A model generated the notes under the pieces. The model did no database searches, had not been told where the DNA came from, and saw nothing but the letters and a program-made list of their open reading frames with translations. From Juglans regia (lineage: Eukaryota; Streptophyta; Magnoliopsida; Fagales; Juglandaceae), in contig NC_049903.1 in assembly GCF_001411555.2 (NCBI RefSeq), forward strand, positions 16,473,234 through 16,537,233: DNA of 64,000 bases. Direction: 5' to 3'. A program made the position numbers and the translations under genes. Positions 47,533 through 59,220 of this stretch are shown here, one piece after another. Position 1 is the stretch's first letter; each line of letters opens with the position of its first letter.

Positions 47533-48120
47533 AATGCGTTACTGTTTTTTCCCTTGTTTGAAGATGACAAGCGTTTCTATTTTTATTTTTTTATATATCA
47601 TTGAATCTAATTTTAAATACAGCGTACAAAAGATTTAAAGCTGAAATCATGTTAAATAGTACTAATTATTAAGAGTACGCGATCAATGAATTAGTTGTGA
47701 TCACTTACTGTGCTTTTACTTCTTTTTCATAATTATTCTTTACAAAATGCTATCTATATATAATACTTATAATTTTAGGCCAAATATTCTCTGTTTCTAA
47801 GTTTTTTCAATTTCCTGAAAATTAATACACATTAATGCCATTAATCAAGATGAGGCTAATTAAAAACCTAATTCTACTACGTATATAGGAGTACTGAGGA
47901 TCGGAGGAGTAGTAGAGTACGTACTACATAATTAATATTATCTTGTCGTGGGAATTAATAATGAAGAAATATTGGAGGTTATTCATCTGTTAAATAAGGA
48001 TTAATTAATACTTCCGCATTTCACTGACATCATAGTACTCATGCATGCATGCGCTTGCATGCATGCATGCATGTTAATAACCGTCTTAAATTACTTCCAA
48101 AAGTAAATCATGATCACCCA
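47533..48120. repeat. Diverged repeat block, related to bHLH flanks
   Basis: The segment 'ttttttcccttgtttgaagatg...ttttaaatacagcgt' (47545-47630) matches 53552-53635 and in part 55375-55436. 'atcttgtcgtgggaat...gaggttattcat' (about 47940-47985) matches 54160-54200, 51426-51460 and 62938-62975. 'cttaaattacttccaaaagtaa' (48085-48105) matches 63082-63105. No coding remnant is readable. Confidence 0.6.
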
Positions 48121-48142
48121 TGCATATAATCTTTGAAACATT

Positions 48143-48311
48143 CTATACACCACACTACCGTCTCACTTTCATTCTATTATATATATAAGATGTGACATAT
48201 TTATCGCCATTAAATTATGATTTATTGAATGATTTGCTATCATCCATTAATTGTGATAAATATGCCACATCTTACATAGACAAGTGAAAGTGAAATAGTG
48301 ATGTAGTATAT
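48143..48311. mobile_element. Palindromic MITE with CTATACACCACA ends, copy 2
   Basis: Matches the element at 13171-13336: 'ctatacaccacac' at the left, 'atgtgacatatttat' and a mirrored 'gataaatatgccacatctta' in the middle, and 'gatgtagtatatata' at the right. Confidence 0.65.
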
Positions 48312-48502
48312 ATAATATTACTTTTTTTTTTTTTAGCGATTATATATATATATATATATATCTTTAATTTGATTGTGGCAGTTACCAAACTATAATTAGC
48401 AACCTATTACTATATATAAAAGCCAAGTTAAGGTAGTCTGAGATAGCATTCAAATCCAAAAAGGGGGCAAAAAAAAAAAAAAAAAAAAGATATATAGCAT
48501 TA

Positions 48503-48835
48503 ATTGTCTTCAATGAATTAGAGAGCGGATAATTGATCATATTTCATAACTAAAAAATCTATTTATTATTTATTTTTTCATCATTTTATGATGTGGCATT
48601 AGATGATAGGTTTAAAAGTGAAATATAATAAATAGTCTCCAATCATCTAATGTCACATTATAGAATGATATGAAGATTATGAGAATTAGGATGATGAGTA
48701 GAACTTTCAGTTTGAAAATCTATTACTTCATTGTGGGAAAAATCTTTTTACAAGTTTGGTTATTTACACATTTAATACACTATTGATCTAAAAACATTCT
48801 ACATTAATTTGCAACAAGAAAAATACATTGGTACT
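48503..48835. repeat. Copy of the GEX3 3' end and downstream DNA, split by a small palindromic MITE
   Basis: The words 'gtcttcaatgaattagagagc' and 'attgatcatattt' match the last codons and 3' flank of GEX3 (62609-62650). The match resumes at 48705-48830 ('tttgaaaatctattac', 'ttatttacacatttaatacactattgat', 'acattaattggcaacaag'-like), corresponding to 62686-62770. Between them, about 48555-48700 is a palindromic AT-rich insert with ends 'tttttcatcatttta'/'tagaatgatatgaaga' absent from the other copy. Confidence 0.7.
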
Positions 48836-49545
48836 TTTAGGTTTTCGTAACTATAATTAGAGTCTATTTGTAAACAGTAAAATAAATTTTAGAGGCGTTG
48901 TCAATAAGTTTATGATATATGATATGTATTAATTTGACATAAATAAATAAGAAATACTAAGCTTGTAAGATTCCATCAATAAAATAAAAATTTGAAAATT
49001 ATATTTGCACTTCGGTGGGATAGGCCGTCCATACTGTTAAGAGTAGTACTGCTACAAGCTTATACGTATTGTGTGAGACTAGTCCCATTTCATCAATTTG
49101 TTTTATTTTTTAATCTAAATTTCAAAATTTTTATATTTAAATTTCAAAATCTTCACAATTTAAATATCTGACATGTCAGCACTTATTGTTACGTGTGTAA
49201 AATTGTAAGTATGCATGGTAGCAGTTTGTTTTATTGGTACGAGATTGTACCTAGCTATATCCTAGTAAAAAAAAGGATTAATGATTAATAGATTGTGGCT
49301 TCCGTAGGCAAATCGATCATTTGCCAAAAATGGACACATGAGTTCATACTTCACACCATAATTACAAAAGATTGAAGCAAACTAGAAGAATCACTTCAAA
49401 TATTGGAGACAATGTGGAGTGAGGACCCGATCGATCAATGAAGTTGCCGCTTGCTGAGGTTTAATTATTTGTTGTTGATCTTAATCTTTTAATTTGAGGT
49501 TAGGCTAGTGGGAAATTTACTTTTTATTTCTTTTAGTATCCTTAA
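48836..49545. repeat. Repeat block related to the bHLH 3' flank
   Basis: The part at 49235-49440 ('tatatcctagtaaaaaaaaggatta', 'aatagattgtg', 'atttgccaaaaa', 'agttcatacttca', 'aattacaaaagattgaag', 'gaggacccgatc') matches 53740-54060 in order, with insertions in the latter. No coding sequence is readable in either. Confidence 0.6.
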
Positions 49546-49947
49546 TGCCCGTTTGAGAACACAACTGTTTTCAGGTATTCTCAAATATCCTCAAATATTT
49601 TATTCCCAAACATCACGACGTCTCAATTACAAAACACTTTTAAATTTTAAATCTTCAACTTTTTCATCTAACCATTACTTAATCATTATAATTTTCTTAA
49701 ACTTCCAAACAAAACACAAAAAATAAAACTACTTTTAAATTTTCAAAACAAAAATATTATTACAAAATTATATTCAAATAATGTTTTAACTTTATAATAT
49801 TTTTATTCAATTTTTTCTCTAATCTTTCTCAATATCCAATAAAATATCTTAACACAAACTATTTAATTCACTACTATGCATGATAGACTATTTCACTACC
49901 ATTAACAAATATTATATATGAGATATTCTTAATATCCAAATGAGCCC
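49546..49947 (-). mobile_element. Tourist-like MITE, copy 8
   Basis: Runs from TGCCCGTTTGAG to ATCCAAATGAGCCC, with TAA on both sides (49543-49545 and 49948-49950). It carries reverse-oriented family words 'aactttttcatctaaccatta', 'cttccaaacaaaacacaaaa' and 'tatttaattcactac'. Confidence 0.75.
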
Positions 49948-49950
49948 TAA

Positions 49951-51287
49951 AATTAATGTTAACGATCGAGCCTATAACCAGCACAATGGGAGCGCTTATA
50001 TATTTTCTTGATGGTAAAGTACTTATATTTTAGTGTAACTATTTTCCTAACACAATATACGTCTTAACATTGAGATTATCTTGTGATATATAATTCATAT
50101 ATTGCTAAAAGGAAATAACTCATTACAAATGGGCAATATTAGACAATCCATTTTAAAACAAATTGCACAAACAATATAAAATAAAGTAAGATTGATCACT
50201 TCTATTAACAGCTAGCTTGCTGATGATTTGAATTTATGTTTTGGTACTCCCCAACTTACCATGCATGATACATGCATGCATATATACGGAGGTAAGTAAG
50301 TATATGCAGGTTCTAGGTTTATGATCACTAGAATCCTAAGGTTTTGAGTAAAGATGATTATATAAGAAGACTTTTTTTTAGGCATGATATTAAAGCTGTC
50401 AGCATTTTCCACAATGAAATCCTGCATGCATGTCATATCATTAGTACTAGTAGGCGCTCTTCTTCAACTAATAATTAAATTCTTCAAATTAAAAGGCAAA
50501 ACGTACGTACGGAAGTCGCTATATATATATATATATACCTTCCTTGATCTAGAGTCGACATATTTATTTCACCCAATTAGTAACTTCGAAATGAGATTTT
50601 CTTAAATATTTATTTCCCACATGCAACTAAGCAACTAATGAAACGAAAAAAAGAAAAAATAGAGTCGACATATTTATAAGAAACATTAATGATTTTCTTA
50701 AAAATTAAAAAAACAATTGCATGCATGTCATCATGATGATTTTCAAAACAGACGGCGTTTCGAAAATTGTTATTATGTTCTAAACCATTTTAAACCTTGG
50801 TCTTTTCATTTCATGTCCAGATAAGACGGCGCTCTCGATCGATTTTTTAAACGGTGTTAGAGAATTATTTTTCTTTACAAATTTGTCACAAATTTAAACG
50901 TTACTATTCTGTAATTTGCATTATCATGGTTTAAACCTTCTTTTTTTTTTTTCTCGTTTCAGTTTTCTTTTTTACATTTATTTTGGAAAATTTATAATTG
51001 CGGCGCTCCTAAATTGAAGTTTTAAACTGCATATTTCAAATTTAAACCGTTTCTTAATTCGTTTCAGTTATTTTGCACTTGTGAATAATGCTAGGGGCCG
51101 GGATCTAAAAGCACTGTGCCCTGGCTGCCTCCAATGTACGTACGTACCGATAGGTGCAATATTATTGTTTTTTTGTTTCTTAATTTAGCATTTATGTGCT
51201 TTTTTTAAAAATTAATTAAATAAAACACATACATTAAAAAAAAAAAAAAGGGTACACTCGCTTATTTTTTTGATTTCGTGTATTTCC
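49951..51287. other. Intergenic, no supported gene
   Basis: AT-rich with a short AT microsatellite near 50519-50537. A frame at 50384-50605 is not recognisable. Confidence 0.4.
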
Positions 51288-51536
51288 TCCTGCTCATGAT
51301 ATAATGCTTTGATGAACCAATGCCATGCATGCATGATGCATGATGAGGCTAAGACCTAATTGTTTGAGAAGGCCGCCGTCGGCAGATATAGCATAACAAG
51401 TACGAGGATTAATACTACATCAATATCTTGTCTTGGGGAATAAGAAATGGAGGTTATTCACTCACTAACTATCCCCGCCAAAGTAGGCTACAAAGTTGTT
51501 AAACATGGATTACTCCCACATTTCACGTACACCTTT

Positions 51537-51540
<4 letters not shown>
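51288..51540. repeat. Duplicated block, paralogous to 62793-63040
   Basis: The stretch from 'tgatttcgtgtatttcctcctg' through 'gcagatatagcataacaagtacgaggatta', 'ggggaataagaaatggaggtta' and 'ccgccaaagtagg' to 'catggattactcccacat' matches 62793-63035 almost base for base, with small gaps. Here it lies upstream of the bHLH gene; the other copy lies upstream of the LRR kinase gene. Confidence 0.85.

Positions 51541-51572
<32 letters not shown>
51541..51572. repeat. (CT)n microsatellite in the bHLH upstream region
   Basis: Sixteen CT units in a row, with further CT tracts near 51700-51716. CT-rich tracts upstream of plant genes are often in leaders or core promoters. Here this is inferred from position. 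Confidence 0.8.
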
Positions 51573-51575
<3 letters not shown>

Positions 51576-52120
51576 TTACATATAGCGGGTTGGCAACAGT
51601 AGTAAGTACTCAGCACTAGTGTGTGTGTGTGTTAGTTTGTATAGTTTGAGAAGGGTTGTTAGTATTCAACAAACAACAGCACAAGACACCATCTAATTCT
51701 AAGGTCTCTCTCTCTCTGATCATGTCTTCTTTTTGCTCTGGATATCATTTTGAAACATGTCTTTCTTATTGCCCTCTCTCTTTCCCCCCACGCATGGATT
51801 CTCAGTTTGATATTTTTGAACGTCATTAACTGCTTTTGTAGCTCTACTACTTTATCTTTTTCATGCTTACAAATGGGTTGAAAATACCTCTTCTCTTCCT
51901 GTTTTCTTTATCTCTTTCCCAGTTAACTCTGCTTGCTTTATTTCTGCAAGGCAGTTTTGTTCCTCTGAGTAAGGAGGAATAATTATTGTACTGTTTATGG
52001 AACAATTATTACACTATTAAGTAACAAGTGAATGAAATGAAAACGGTTTTTGATATAACTAATGATTGTTTGCTTTGCATTCTTATAACCGTACATTTCC
52101 TTTTTCAGTTAACTATTTCC

Positions 52121-53338
52121 ATGGCTTTAAGCTTTTGCTCCAACTCGGGGTCCTTTGAGCATCATCTCAGTCCAGAAATCATGAGCAGCTTCCAACAAAT
52201 ACATGATCCGGAGATGGCAGCAGAAGTCCTCATGACTTTTGACGGCAATTCTACTCTTGCAGACTTCGATCCATTGCTCGATCCCAACGAGTTCTGCTAC
52301 GCAGACAACTACAACATTAATCTCCTCCCATACTGCTCTACCCCATCAGATTATTTAACCTACTTCTCACCAGAAAGCTTTCCCCAAGATGAACTCAGGT
52401 CCTACCAATACCCGAAGCGCCAGAAGTACTTCAGCTGTGGAAATTATCATAATTACTCGGATTTCGCTCCTGGTTTCTTCGATGGCTATCTCCCAAATCC
52501 TGGTCTGCTTCCTGAGACACTGCCGGAATTTCTCGCTCCACCATTGCCGGTGGCATCTTATTCCTGCAATCAACATACTCCTGAGAGTTATATGAAGAAT
52601 CCCACTAGTAGAGTAAGCTTGTCTGCTCAGAGCATTGCTGCCCGTGAAAGGAGAAGAAAGATAACGGAGAAGACCCAGGAGCTTGGGAAGCGAATTCCAG
52701 GAGGGAATAAGTTGAACACAGCTGAGATGTTCCATGCTGCTTTCAAGTATGTCAAGTACTTGCAGGCTCAAGTTTCAGTTCTTCAAATCATGGCGTCAGT
52801 TCAGGTAATGTAACACCTATTTATCTATCTTCAAGTTTCTGTTTCTTTTTTTCTTTTCCATTTTTGATGCATGAGTACTTCATATATTGTCTTATTTAAT
52901 CGACGTAAGTCTGAGGAGTGGTGGGGTGGATGCTGGGAAAAATGGCCATGCTAAATAAAGTAAAGCATTTTGATAATTGACGTCGCCGGTTGATTTCTAG
53001 AACATACATATATATAGCCTCTAATTCATTTCCATGTTTAATTTCGATGATATGTCTGCTCTTTTGGTCATTATTATTATGTGTTAATTTGTATACATGA
53101 TCGATATATTATATATATATGCATGCAGGCCGATAAAGATCAACCAATAATGCATGATACGAAAGAACTCCAAGATCATCTTCTTGCATCACCCCTTATT
53201 CAAGAGAAGTTGTACTCAGAGGCCAAGTGCTTGGTTCCCAAACAATTTCTTCAAACCTTAGCTAATGATCGTGAAATCCAATCAAAGCCATTGATGCTCA
53301 AGGACATTCATCAGTTGCTGCGAACCAATGCCGCCTGA
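52121..53338 (+). CDS. BHLH52: bHLH transcription factor, bHLH52/53-type
   Basis: Two coding exons, 52121-52804 and 53129-53338, give 297 codons plus TGA. The N-terminal half is acidic, Tyr/Pro-rich and unstructured. The bHLH domain covers about residues 166-225: basic region QSIAARERRRKI, helix 1, a loop with GGNKLNTAEM, and helix 2 FHAAFKYVKYLQAQV. The second exon adds a C-terminal conserved tail ending LRTNAA. In the basic region the positions that normally hold His5 and Glu9 are Gln and Ala, so canonical E-box recognition is not expected; this is typical of the QSxAAR class. The chosen ATG (MALSFCSNSG) follows an acceptor-like TTTTTCAG at 52101-52108, suggesting a leader intron; an in-frame ATG at 52028 would lie inside that intron. 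It is probably a nuclear regulator of development. Its neighbours include the primase homolog, as in Arabidopsis. Confidence 0.9.
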
Positions 53339-54310
53339 TCATAACCCATTAATTATATAATTAATATAATGCTTGTAGCTTGATTTGCATGTTACAGAAG
53401 TTTATTTTCGTTTCTCTATTTTCCCTTAATTAGTCTTTTTTTGTACTTTCTCTTAATTCGTATACGTAGTATCCACTTTTACAGCTAGGTGCTAATTACG
53501 TCTAATGATCACTTTCCTGTAAATTTCTTATTTCCAAGAGATGTGTTAATGTTTTCTCCCTTGTATGAAGATGCCAAATGTTTATTTATTTATTTATTTT
53601 TATAATTGAATCTAGTTTATTTTAAATACAGCGTTCTAAAATTGGGTACCGTACGTTCAAAGGTCGTACGTACATTCACATGAACCCTTGTCAAAAGTCC
53701 GCAAATTTTTCGAATTTTTATTTAGTACAAGATCGGTCCTATATCCTAGTAAAAGAGGGTTCAAGATAGTTAATAGATTGTGTTCCCCAGACAATCGATA
53801 ATGATTTGCCAAAAATTAATGAGTCCTCGGTTCATACTTCATACGTACCTAGTATTATAATTATATCAGAACCGCTACAGATATAAAATAATTACATAAA
53901 ATAAATCAGACCACAAATTGATGTGGGTTTATGGAATTTGTTAAATCTACTTTGTAAGTTTACTTTTATGTAATCCATTTGAGTATTTTCCTAATTATAT
54001 ACGAATTACAAAAGATTGAAGGCAGAATATCATGTTAAGAGAGGACCCAAAATGAATTAATTATAAGTATTGATCACTTGATATGATTTTACTTTTCTTT
54101 CGTAATTATTTTTTGAAAAAAAAATGCCATCTATTCTTACGAGCGAGCTGTACATGATTAATATCTTGTCGTGAGAAATAATTAAGAAATGGAGGTTATT
54201 CATATATATATTTCAGTACTCATGACATCATATATATATATATATATATATATAGTACGTAGTACTCATGATCATATAATATGTTAATAAACCGTTTTTA
54301 TCACCCGTAC
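53339..54310. repeat. bHLH 3' flank, block related to 47533-48120 and 49235-49440
   Basis: The first 200 bp should hold the 3'-UTR. The words around 53552-53635 and 53740-54200 recur, in order but interrupted, in the blocks at 47545-47985 and 49235-49440. An AT microsatellite lies at about 54231-54254. Confidence 0.55.
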
Positions 54311-56200
54311 TGTTTAACTAACATGAATTTTGTGGCCTACATTGGCGGGAGTTGTTTCCATTGTCGATCTGATCTTGATTACACGTACGGTCAATAACCA
54401 TGCATGATTTACATATATATGAAAGACACTGCTTTATATAATATGTTCAAGCTAGGCCGTGATTTTATTTCACAGAAGTTCGTTGTTTGTTGTAAGCTTT
54501 GAGGCTAATTAATATATATATAATCCCATGAACGTTATTTCATTTCAGAGCTAGCTAGCACATGATAGTACTGATCAGATCAGATGGCATTAATACGAGA
54601 ATTAATATAATATATCTCTCTTTTAATTTGATGTATTAATATATGAAAAACTTGCATGTGGCACCGAAAAAGGTGCAACAAATTATTATTATAGCCGCTT
54701 GCCATGATCATATGTTTATTTGCATTTAATTAGTATGGCAGTACCGAAAAAGGTGCAACAAAATCAGGAAGAAAAAATAACCTACATGCATGTTTTCTGA
54801 AATAACTGCACAAAAAATGAAAAACTACCATAGCATGCATGCATGCACGTTAGATTTATTTTTATTTACAGTTGAGATAGCACCGACAAAAGGGCAATAA
54901 GATCAGGGAAAAAGTGCAAAATATCGGTGCAAATTTAACTCATGAAATTGAAGAACCAATTAACGTCAAGAGGTGTAAAAGGAAAAATGTCTTCCAAAAT
55001 ATATTTGGAGAGTTACTGCTCCCCCCATCTACTGAATATTTTATGAGTTATTTCTATGATCTCTTCCAAAATATTATTAGGTTGGTAAAGAAAGATAATT
55101 GGAAAATAATAATTTAATTAGAAATTAAATTATTAATTATTAATTAACATATAATCAGTATATATAATTGGAAAATATAAAAAAAAAAAAAAATTAAGAA
55201 AAAAATATTATTATTATTTAAATTAATAATATTTTATTATTATTTTAACTAATAGAAGGATAATTTAATGTGAGAATCTCTCTTAAATAGAATAGACAAA
55301 AGGCAAAACATAAACATATTATCTTTGTCTTTCCCTTGTTCTTGTAAATTTCTCCTTTCCAAAAAAAGTGTTGCTGTTTTTTCCCTTGTTTGAAGAAGCC
55401 TAGTGGTTTTTTATTGCTTAATTTAGTTTTAAATATGGGCCAACGCCCGTGGCAAGACCCACATCTCCAAAATTAAGATCATGGGTTCAATGCCCGCCCC
55501 TCTAATGTTTAAATAAAAACAAAAAACAAAAAATGGACAATCCTATTCATAAAAATTAGAACGTACCGTTGGGCGTGTCTCTAGTGTAATTGTATTTTTT
55601 TTCTTTTAAATATTTTTAAATCTGTTTAAATATTTAAAAAAATATGCAAATATATTAATAATCAATTACTTAACTATTAAGTAAAACTTAACTATTAGGT
55701 TATAAAATAAAATAAAATAAAATAAATAAAATTCAGTAACAATCAAAATACGAGGACAAAACTATAGAATAAAGTAGCATCTTCTTTTAAATATAGCGGT
55801 CTAAATAGGTAGCACTATCAAATGAGAGGGTCTAATGCATCTGCAGATGCTTTAGCTAAAAATGTTTTAAGAGTTGAGATGGACAGTTGTCATTCTTGTA
55901 TTATTTCCCTCAATTTGAGGAGACTATATCAATAAAGAGCAATTTTTTTCCCTCAAAAAAAAAAATCTGGAATTTTATTGCTTGAAAAGAAAAAAGTCTG
56001 GAATTTTATTTAAGAAAATATTATATATACTTATAATTTTACACATATAACAGTACATATTGATATATCAATTATTAAAATGATGAATATTTTGAGTGAT
56101 AGTCTATTTCATCAATTTTTTTCTTATTTTAAATTCAAAATTACCAAATTCTTTGAACAGTTGACATGTTCATAATACGTGATTAATTATTAATATCGTA
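54311..56200. other. Intergenic with a possible SINE-like segment
   Basis: Short repeated phrase 'accgaaaaaggtgcaacaaa' at about 54663 and 54743, and again diverged near 54882. A fragment at 55370-55436 matches the repeat blocks above. At 55437-55530 the sequence 'gtggcaagacccac...gggttcaatgccc' followed by an A-rich end resembles the A/B boxes of a tRNA-derived SINE, but I cannot confirm this. Confidence 0.35.
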
Positions 56201-59040
56201 AGTTGTGATAGCAGTTCAACCTTTTTTCTGTCTCGTAAAATTCTCTCTTACAAGCACTTTTGCGATGAAAAACCAAGGCCCAAACCCATAGGAAAGCCCA
56301 ACCCACTCGAAGAAACGGCGTAGTTTTTGGGTCAGAAGCTTTCTTTTTGCCCTCTCTTTTTCTTTTCTCCTCGACGGTTTCACCTCCCAGTCACTCTCTT
56401 CTCCCTATTTTCCCTCTCCCCGTTTCATCCCCATTGACGCCACTCCACTGCAGTTCTTCCTCTCCACAACTGCCCTCTGCCTTTCCGTGCCCCACTTCCT
56501 CACAAATTCTCTCTCTTTATTTCTCTGTGAGCTTCACGCCGCTGCCAAGCCCCTCCAGTCTACACCAGCGAAACCACCTCCCCACGTGAAGTCCAGAAGC
56601 CACGTCTCCTTCTTCAGCCACCACGTTGCTGCCGTCTCCTTCCCTCAGCCCCCTATAGCACCAAACAACAGCCTCCACGCACGTCCAGCATGCCACCATA
56701 TCTCCTCCACAGATGAGCAACCGACGGCAAGTCGCAGTCCCACGGAGCCGCTCTAAGCCACCATCACTCCTCCACGTCCAAGCCACCAAGGTTGCAACGC
56801 ACGGCAACCTTTGTGTTGTAGAAACTGACGCCACAGCTTGGCCACGAGAAATCAAGTTGCACCACCCAACCGCTGCCTTGCACCACCACTACACACCCTC
56901 TGTAAAAACACCGTAAACCTCTGTTTTCCCTACACCGAAACAGAGCACCCAAGCCATGCACAACCCTTCCACACGGACGTCGCGGCCAACAGCCACCGTG
57001 TAAGCCCAGATCCTCCGTGTATCCTCCATCAAGAAGTCTCTGTCGCTGACGACTTTTGCTTCAGCCACTGGGTCTTTCTGCCCCTCTCGGTAAGGTCTCT
57101 GATCTGCCCTCTCTCCCTCTCTTCTCTCCACCGTTTCTCAATCTCACGAAATCTAACAGTCCCTCTACTACACAGAGCTCGGCCTCCGTTGAACTCAGCC
57201 AAGTTGGCCGCCGTTGATCTCAGCCAAGCTTGGAAGCCCGCATAGCCTCAGCCTCCGTCGCACGGTGCTCTTCCCTTGTAAGAGTGTTATTCTCAGAAAA
57301 CATGGCTTGCCTTTTTGTGATATTTCCGTAACAGAAATGAAGTCTGTACCACAAGTTTATTGTTATTACAAACATGCCACTTATTCTGTCGTGTAGCCTT
57401 CTGTAAAGCCTAAAAACAGACAACTTGTGTTTTTAAATTGGGCTGGATTATGTTGGGGTGGACTTATATTGATGTTGTGGGCTTGATTGTTAAACAGACT
57501 TGTGATCGAGTTAGAATTATTTTAAGTGAATATTAAGTAGAGATGTATTTTACGTGGACTTAATTTTAATTGGATAAATATGTTAGACATACATTATATT
57601 TTATAGAAATAATTTAGAGTTTAATTTATGTGTCGGAGAAGTTAAGTGGATATCGATGAATTTGAAAAGTGGTGAAATTAAGGTTTACGAGGATTTTAAT
57701 TTTTTAGAAAAAATAGATTATTTTAGTATTTCACACTTAAATATCAAAATATGTGTTAAATTAAAAATTTATATAATTTATATAAATTACGTGTTTATTT
57801 TATAAGTGACGATTGAAATTCGTTCAACATTGTTGTAAAAAAATTTAGAAAAATTTAAAAATATAAGTAAGCGGAGTTTCTATATTAGATTTTGCATAAA
57901 AAGAAATTGATTGAAATTTATTTATGAAAAATATGCATGTTTGATATGAAAGAAAAATTAAAAACAACCTCGATTATTTTGTTCTGCAAGAAAAGAGAAA
58001 TATATTTTTGTCATGACTGGTGTAGATATGAACAAAAATTTTGAATTTCTATTTCTGAATTGTGCAAAAAGAGCGAATATGAAATCTGAAAATTTTTGCA
58101 TGATTATGTGAAGATGCTTTAAATCTGTTTTGATTATATGAAGATAATATGATTTTGTTCAGTACTATGTTCAGATATAATGTGGCATTTGAAAACTTTT
58201 GGTATGACATTCTGATTTTGTATCTGATTATTTTTCTGTTCTGCTTTAACCTTACAACGGATGTAAAACTATGGTCTTTATTATATGTTTGGTACCAATA
58301 TTTCTGTTTTTTAGTGCACTCACTTTGGCAACAAAATGATTTTTCTACATGGTCTTTTTTGTACACACTCGAGACTCCGAGAAGAATAAGGAGAAAATTT
58401 ATATTCTGATATTGCCTAGTTTGGCCACTGGGGATAACACAACTACATCACGATGGTTAAACATGATTTCTATTCTGATATGATATGATAAGATAATGAT
58501 ATTCAGTTAAGTCACGCCAAATGACTTTTGTATATGAATGCTTCTAGAAGTGTTTCTCTGATATTTTGATAATATATTTTGTTTTGTATTCTTAAACTAA
58601 AAAATGTTTTAATATGTACTTTGTACTCTATAAATGACTCGTTTACATATTAGTATATTTTTTTGTTTATTGAGTTATTGATAATTCATTCTTTATCTCC
58701 ACAATATTTTTGAGATAATTTGAATATTTCAATTGCGGATCAAGATTAAGAAGCATGACGATATTAGTTAAGCATAGTGAATTAAGCATAAAAGGATTCC
58801 ATAGTTATTGCAAAATTGTTTTTTAATAAATTTATTTTTGATGATGTGGTATCTTGAGAGATTAACATTTATATTAAAACTTTGTGCGCACCTCGTCAAT
58901 TATTTTGAAAGAATTGGTTTAAAATAATGACACCTATGTCCAATTGAGAAATTAGAATCTATATTGTGAAATATAATTTGATATAATTTTAAATGACATA
59001 AGTAATTCTCCAACCCATCAGGAACGGGGCGTTTTATGCA
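56201..59040 (+). mobile_element. Probable Ty3-gypsy-type LTR or LTR fragment upstream of GEX3
   Basis: The 56280-57260 part is C-rich with 'aaacggcgtagttt' and TC-rich stretches, like the 5' part of long gypsy LTRs. The 58600-58770 part ('tactctataaatgactcgtttacat', 'ttgttgattgagtt'-like, 'gcggatcaagattaagaagcatga') and the ending 'ggaacggggcgtttta' look like the 3' part of such LTRs in woody plants, from memory. No polyprotein is present, so a solo or truncated LTR is likely. Exact ends and a target duplication were not found. The TG...CA logic would place the right end within a few bases of the GEX3 ATG. Confidence 0.45.
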
Positions 59041-59149
59041 ATGCCGATGATCCAACATGTTCTCTTCTTGCTCTTGCTCTTCCGATCGGATTCCATCACC
59101 TCTCAGTTCACCGAATTCCAAATAGACCCTGAGAATCCTCGCCCTTTTT

Positions 59150-59220
<71 letters not shown>

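Noticed and set aside
52028..52120. Upstream in-frame ATG that would add 31 residues to the bHLH protein
   Set aside because: The added part is hydrophobic, unlike the family, and a TTTTTCAG acceptor lies between it and the next ATG. It is most likely intronic leader sequence.
55437..55530. tRNA gene or tRNA-derived SINE
   Set aside because: A B-box-like 'gggttcaatgccc' is present, but no cloverleaf can be drawn and the A box is weak. Left as a possibility only.
56347..57245. Cluster of overlapping Ser/Pro/His-rich frames on both strands
   Set aside because: They arise from C-rich low-complexity DNA in what looks like an LTR. Overlapping frames on both strands argue against a real gene.
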